This document shows, one piece after another, positions 7,250 through 9,725 of a DNA stretch of 9,725 bases (position 1 is its first letter; each line of letters begins with the position of its first letter). The notes beneath the pieces are model-generated. The model was given only the letters and a program-made list of their open reading frames with translations, was not told where the DNA came from and made no database searches. The position numbers and the translations under genes were made by a program. This DNA is from TMED108 sp036166415 (lineage in GTDB: Bacteria; Fidelibacterota; Marinisomatia; Marinisomatales; TCS55): contig JAYZHP010000137.1 in the NCBI GenBank assembly GCA_036166415.1, positions 1 through 9,725 on the forward strand. Reading direction: 5' to 3'.

Positions 7250-8253
7250 TAACTACTAGCTCCATGCTGGTTAATCATAGCATCTTTGGTCTGATCTAAT
7301 ACTTGTTGTAAAATAATTTCTGATGTGCCATCAGCTATTGCTCCAGCTGCAAATTTATGACCACCGCCACCAAATGATTTAGCAACATCATTGATCTTAT
7401 ACTTTCCCTTGGAACGAAAATTGATTCTACATCTGTTTGAATCGCTTTCATATATCATGATTGAAATCTCAACGCCCTTAATGGTTCTAACAAAATCAGT
7501 AAACCCATCGATATCTTGAGGAATAGCACCACTACTTTCAATCATTTCTCTGGAAATTATAAAAGAAGCTATCTGGCCATCGCTATCATATCTTAAATTA
7601 TCAATCACCTTTGCCAATAAAGAAACTTGTGCTTTTGATCTATTTTCATAAATAGATTGATATATCTTTGAATTATCGACCCCATAATCAATGCAATCCA
7701 TAGCAATCTTATGGCTTTTTTGATTCGTATTATTATGCCTAAATGAACCTGTATCTGTCATAACAGCAGTATAAATACCTTGGGCCATTAGTTGGTTCAA
7801 ATTAATATTATTATCTATCAAAAAATCATACACCATCTCACCGGTAGCTGCAGCATCAATATTGATATAATTATCATTAAAACGTCCATCATTTAAATTG
7901 GGGTGATGGTCGATGTTAACGGTGTAGATATTATTTTTATTCAATATATCGCCCAATATACCCAGCCTATGATAGGCGCCTATATCAAAAATCAATGCAA
8001 GGTCAGAAGTTTGCATCCATTCATCATGATCCGATTCATTATACGTTTCAATAACATTACTCTGGTTTAAAAAGTCATATTGGTTAGGAAAATCAGAAAT
8101 ATGAATAATCTTACAATCTTTTTCTAGGCTTTTAATATAGTGATACATAGCAGATGCGCTCCCTAATCCATCTCCATCAGGGTTTTGGTGAGTGGATAGC
8201 ACAATTCTGCTTGAGCTAAGAATTTTTTGATTTAACTTTTTCCAGTCTAACAT
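7249..8253 (-). CDS. nrnA: DHH-DHHA1 phosphoesterase, NrnA-like (nanoRNase / pAp phosphatase)
   Basis: Family members degrade short oligoribonucleotides from the 3' or 5' end and many also dephosphorylate 3'-phosphoadenosine 5'-phosphate; some hydrolyse linear cyclic-dinucleotide products. The domains are in order: motif I THQNPDGDGLGS with His22, Asp26 and Asp28; Asp90 in LIFDIGAYHR; the signature IDHHPN (114-119); Asp167 in VMTDTGSFRH; and a C-terminal DHHA1 substrate domain with RSKGKYKINDVA and FGGGGHKFAAGA (280-305). I start it at Met of MLDWKKLNQK, giving 334 residues, the family length. The frame is open to 8382, but the extra 43 residues lie inside the adenosyltransferase gene and resemble nothing in the family. 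A 61-bp gap precedes it, the largest in the window. The stop overlaps the ispH start by one base. The exact substrate is not decidable from sequence. Confidence 0.93.
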   Translation of the reverse strand: MLDWKKLNQKILSSSRIVLSTHQNPDGDGLGSASAMYHYIKSLEKDCKIIHISDFPNQYDFLNQSNVIETYNESDHDEWMQTSDLALIFDIGAYHRLGILGDILNKNNIYTVNIDHHPNLNDGRFNDNYINIDAAATGEMVYDFLIDNNINLNQLMAQGIYTAVMTDTGSFRHNNTNQKSHKIAMDCIDYGVDNSKIYQSIYENRSKAQVSLLAKVIDNLRYDSDGQIASFIISREMIESSGAIPQDIDGFTDFVRTIKGVEISIMIYESDSNRCRINFRSKGKYKINDVAKSFGGGGHKFAAGAIADGTSEIILQQVLDQTKDAMINQHGASS

Positions 8254-8314
8254 AATTTTATAAGACCTAGAATTTATGAATTTTTTATGAATTAATACTA
8301 AGGAATGAAGGGGT
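8254..8314 (-). other. Only sizeable intergenic gap, with a short direct repeat
   Basis: This 61-bp spacer separates the adenosyltransferase stop from the nrnA start. On the minus strand it is very AT-rich and holds TTCATAAA twice, at 8291-8284 and 8280-8273, starts 11 bases apart (about one helical turn). A TATAAA-like hexamer lies at 8262-8257, just before the ATG. I find no convincing -35 element at 16-18 bp from it and no hairpin terminator. It is the most likely place for an internal promoter or operator for the nrnA-ispH-pdxST-dxs run, but the evidence is weak. Confidence 0.25.
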
Positions 8315-8860
8315 TTATATTTCCCTATCCCAAAGTATTTCCTCAGCACCTTGTTCAGAGGAAATATAGCGCGCAAGGACAAATAAATAATCGCTAAGAC
8401 GATTTAAATAAGGTAACCAAATATTGTTTTCTTTAAGGGTATCCATAATTTCAACACAAGAGCGTTCTGCTCTACGGCATACTGACCTAGCTAGGTGTAT
8501 CCGCGAACAAAATTCATCACCGCCAGGTAGAATAAACTCTTCTAGCGGCTTAAGAGTTTGATTGTACTCATCTATTCTTTCCTCTAAAAATTCTATTCTT
8601 CCTTCACCGATTAACATCGTATCTGAGCTTTGAACAGATATTTCTCCTCCTAAGTTAAATAAATCCTGCTGTATTAATTGTAGATCGCTGACAATAGTTT
8701 CTGCTTTGCAAACAGTTACTGCATTGCCAAGTTGAGAATTAAGCTCATCAATATCACCTAAAAGGATTATAAAAGGATGAGATTTAGATACTCTTTCTCC
8801 ATTACCCAGGCTTGTCTTTCCTTTGTCTCCAGACTTAGTAGTTACTTTAGATATTCTCAT
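8315..8860 (-). CDS. pduO: ATP:cob(I)alamin adenosyltransferase, PduO type
   Basis: This cytosolic enzyme transfers the 5'-deoxyadenosyl group of ATP to cob(I)alamin, making adenosylcobalamin; PduO and human MMAB belong to the family. The 181-residue chain has the N-terminal ATP loop TTKSGDKGKTSLGNGERVSK (7-26), GDIDELNSQLG (35-45), LPGGDEFCSRIHLARSVCRR (111-130) followed by AERS, and the C-terminal NRLSDYLFVLAR (153-164). This is the standard single-domain form, with no BluB or extra PduO domain. The ATG follows the antiporter stop with only one base between, and no Shine-Dalgarno sequence is visible, so the two are probably translated from one transcript. Its product is the cofactor needed by the mutase at the left end of the window, which supports a catabolic role over one in B12 synthesis. 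The symbol names the family; cobO-type nomenclature would denote a different fold. Confidence 0.95.
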   Translation of the reverse strand: MRISKVTTKSGDKGKTSLGNGERVSKSHPFIILLGDIDELNSQLGNAVTVCKAETIVSDLQLIQQDLFNLGGEISVQSSDTMLIGEGRIEFLEERIDEYNQTLKPLEEFILPGGDEFCSRIHLARSVCRRAERSCVEIMDTLKENNIWLPYLNRLSDYLFVLARYISSEQGAEEILWDREI

Positions 8861-8861
8861 A

Positions 8862-9725
8862 CTAAAAAAATAATAAACTGACTATACCAAATAGTGGAAA
8901 TAGTATAACTAATGAATATAGGAAATACCCAAAAAAAGAAGGCATTTCTATACCCGAAGATTCTGCAATAGACTTGACCATAAAATTAGGGGCATTTCCT
9001 ATGTAAGTGTTTGCTCCCATAAAGACTGCTCCAGCTGAAATTGCTAAGAGGGTTTGTGATAATTCACCCATAAGAACCTGCGCATCGCCTCCAGCGGTAT
9101 TAAAAAATACCAGGTAAGTAGGTGCGTTATCAAGGAAACTGGATAAAATCCCAGTTAACCAGAAATACATATTATTCACTGGACCAGAATCACTAGAAAC
9201 AGAATTAATCACTCCAGCTAGTGCTCCTGAGGTACCTGCCTTAAGAATTGCAATTGCAGGAATAATTGTAATAAAAATACCAGCAAAAAGCTTGGCCACT
9301 TCTTGGATAGGAAACCAGGTATACTCATTTGCTTGTCGAATCTCTTTTGCAGTGTATTTCCAGCTTGCATAAGCAAGGCATAATAACAAAATATCTCTAA
9401 TAATATTCTGAAGCTCTACATGAACATGATAAACGGTAAATTCAATATGAGGTTTCCAAAAACCGCTTAATAATACAGAGCATACAACACCAACAATTAA
9501 TAACAAGTTAAATGACCCTTTTAACCCTATCTTTTCGCTACTAGTAGAAGTTGGTAATTCGCCTTCTTTTTTATATTGAACTGTATCGTAGATGTAGAAA
9601 ATTATGAGAAGGGAAACTACCATAAACAGCATAGGTATAAACATTGCCTTGGTAGTCCAAAAGAAATCTACACCTTTAAGAAAACCTAAAAATAAAGGCG
9701 GGTCACCTAATGGGGTTAATGAGCC
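8862..9725 (-). CDS. CitMHS-like sodium/proton antiporter (5' end cut by window)
   Basis: This is the C-terminal 287 residues of an ion-transporter-superfamily membrane protein, usually annotated as sodium:proton antiporter or putative citrate transporter. The coding frame runs to the window edge, so the Met codon at 9644 is internal: the 27 residues before it read GSLTPLGDPPLFLGFLKG and onward, a conserved motif of the family. Further hallmarks are the re-entrant-type segments SSFLDNAPTYLVFFNTAGGD (about 195-214) and MGANTYIGNAPNF (236-248). About seven hydrophobic segments remain, separated by a charged cytoplasmic loop (VQYKKEGELPTSTSSEK) and a second around KYTAKEIRQANEYTW. Roughly 150-200 residues should lie beyond the right edge. 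It ends one base before the adenosyltransferase. Cation exchange is the best guess from family membership; carboxylate transport is the alternative. Confidence 0.88.
   Translation of the reverse strand, partial: GSLTPLGDPPLFLGFLKGVDFFWTTKAMFIPMLFMVVSLLIIFYIYDTVQYKKEGELPTSTSSEKIGLKGSFNLLLIVGVVCSVLLSGFWKPHIEFTVYHVHVELQNIIRDILLLCLAYASWKYTAKEIRQANEYTWFPIQEVAKLFAGIFITIIPAIAILKAGTSGALAGVINSVSSDSGPVNNMYFWLTGILSSFLDNAPTYLVFFNTAGGDAQVLMGELSQTLLAISAGAVFMGANTYIGNAPNFMVKSIAESSGIEMPSFFGYFLYSLVILFPLFGIVSLLFF

Noticed and set aside
8862..9644. A complete 260-residue antiporter starting at Met 9644
   Set aside because: The frame continues upstream through the conserved family motif GSLTPLGDPPLF to the window edge, so the Met is internal.
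1..9725. CRISPR array, riboswitch, transposon ends, defence or toxin-antitoxin module
   Set aside because: No spaced repeats, structured leader, inverted terminal repeats or suitable small genes were found; almost every base is in an assigned metabolic gene.

Overview
The window is an AT-rich, densely packed stretch of bacterial chromosome. All nine genes lie on the minus strand, so transcription runs from the right end towards the left. Both ends are cut: the first gene (right edge) lacks its 5' part and the last gene (left edge) lacks its 3' part. Nearly every junction is an overlap or a gap of under 20 bp; the only larger gap is 61 bp (8254-8314). No tRNA, rRNA, insertion sequence, CRISPR array, prophage gene or clear terminator is visible. 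The ORFs seen on the plus strand are shadows.

In transcription order the genes are: a CitMHS-like sodium/proton antiporter (partial); a PduO-type ATP:cob(I)alamin adenosyltransferase; a DHH-DHHA1 phosphoesterase of the NrnA type; ispH; pdxS; pdxT; dxs; a cstA-family transporter; and the large subunit of an adenosylcobalamin-dependent acyl-CoA mutase (partial).

Three themes run through the cluster. Isoprenoid synthesis by the MEP route is represented by its first enzyme (Dxs) and its last (IspH). Pyridoxal phosphate is made by the DXP-independent PdxS/PdxT synthase, encoded between those two genes. Cobalamin is represented by the adenosyltransferase near the right end and a mutase that needs its product at the left end. 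CstA relatives import pyruvate or peptides, and pyruvate is a Dxs substrate, so that neighbour may be more than chance.

The organism is probably a free-living, low-GC aquatic bacterium. The gene repertoire, small spacers and scarcity of Shine-Dalgarno sequences would fit an uncultured marine lineage of the FCB group (for example Marinimicrobia/SAR406), but this is an impression from protein style and not a demonstrated placement.

The most useful observation is that the mutase, which automatic annotation would call methylmalonyl-CoA mutase, carries Phe81 and Gln199 where methylmalonyl-CoA mutase has Tyr89 and Arg207. That pair matches isobutyryl-CoA mutase. Otherwise the window is ordinary housekeeping and catabolic metabolism; I see no undescribed defence, mobile or signalling system.
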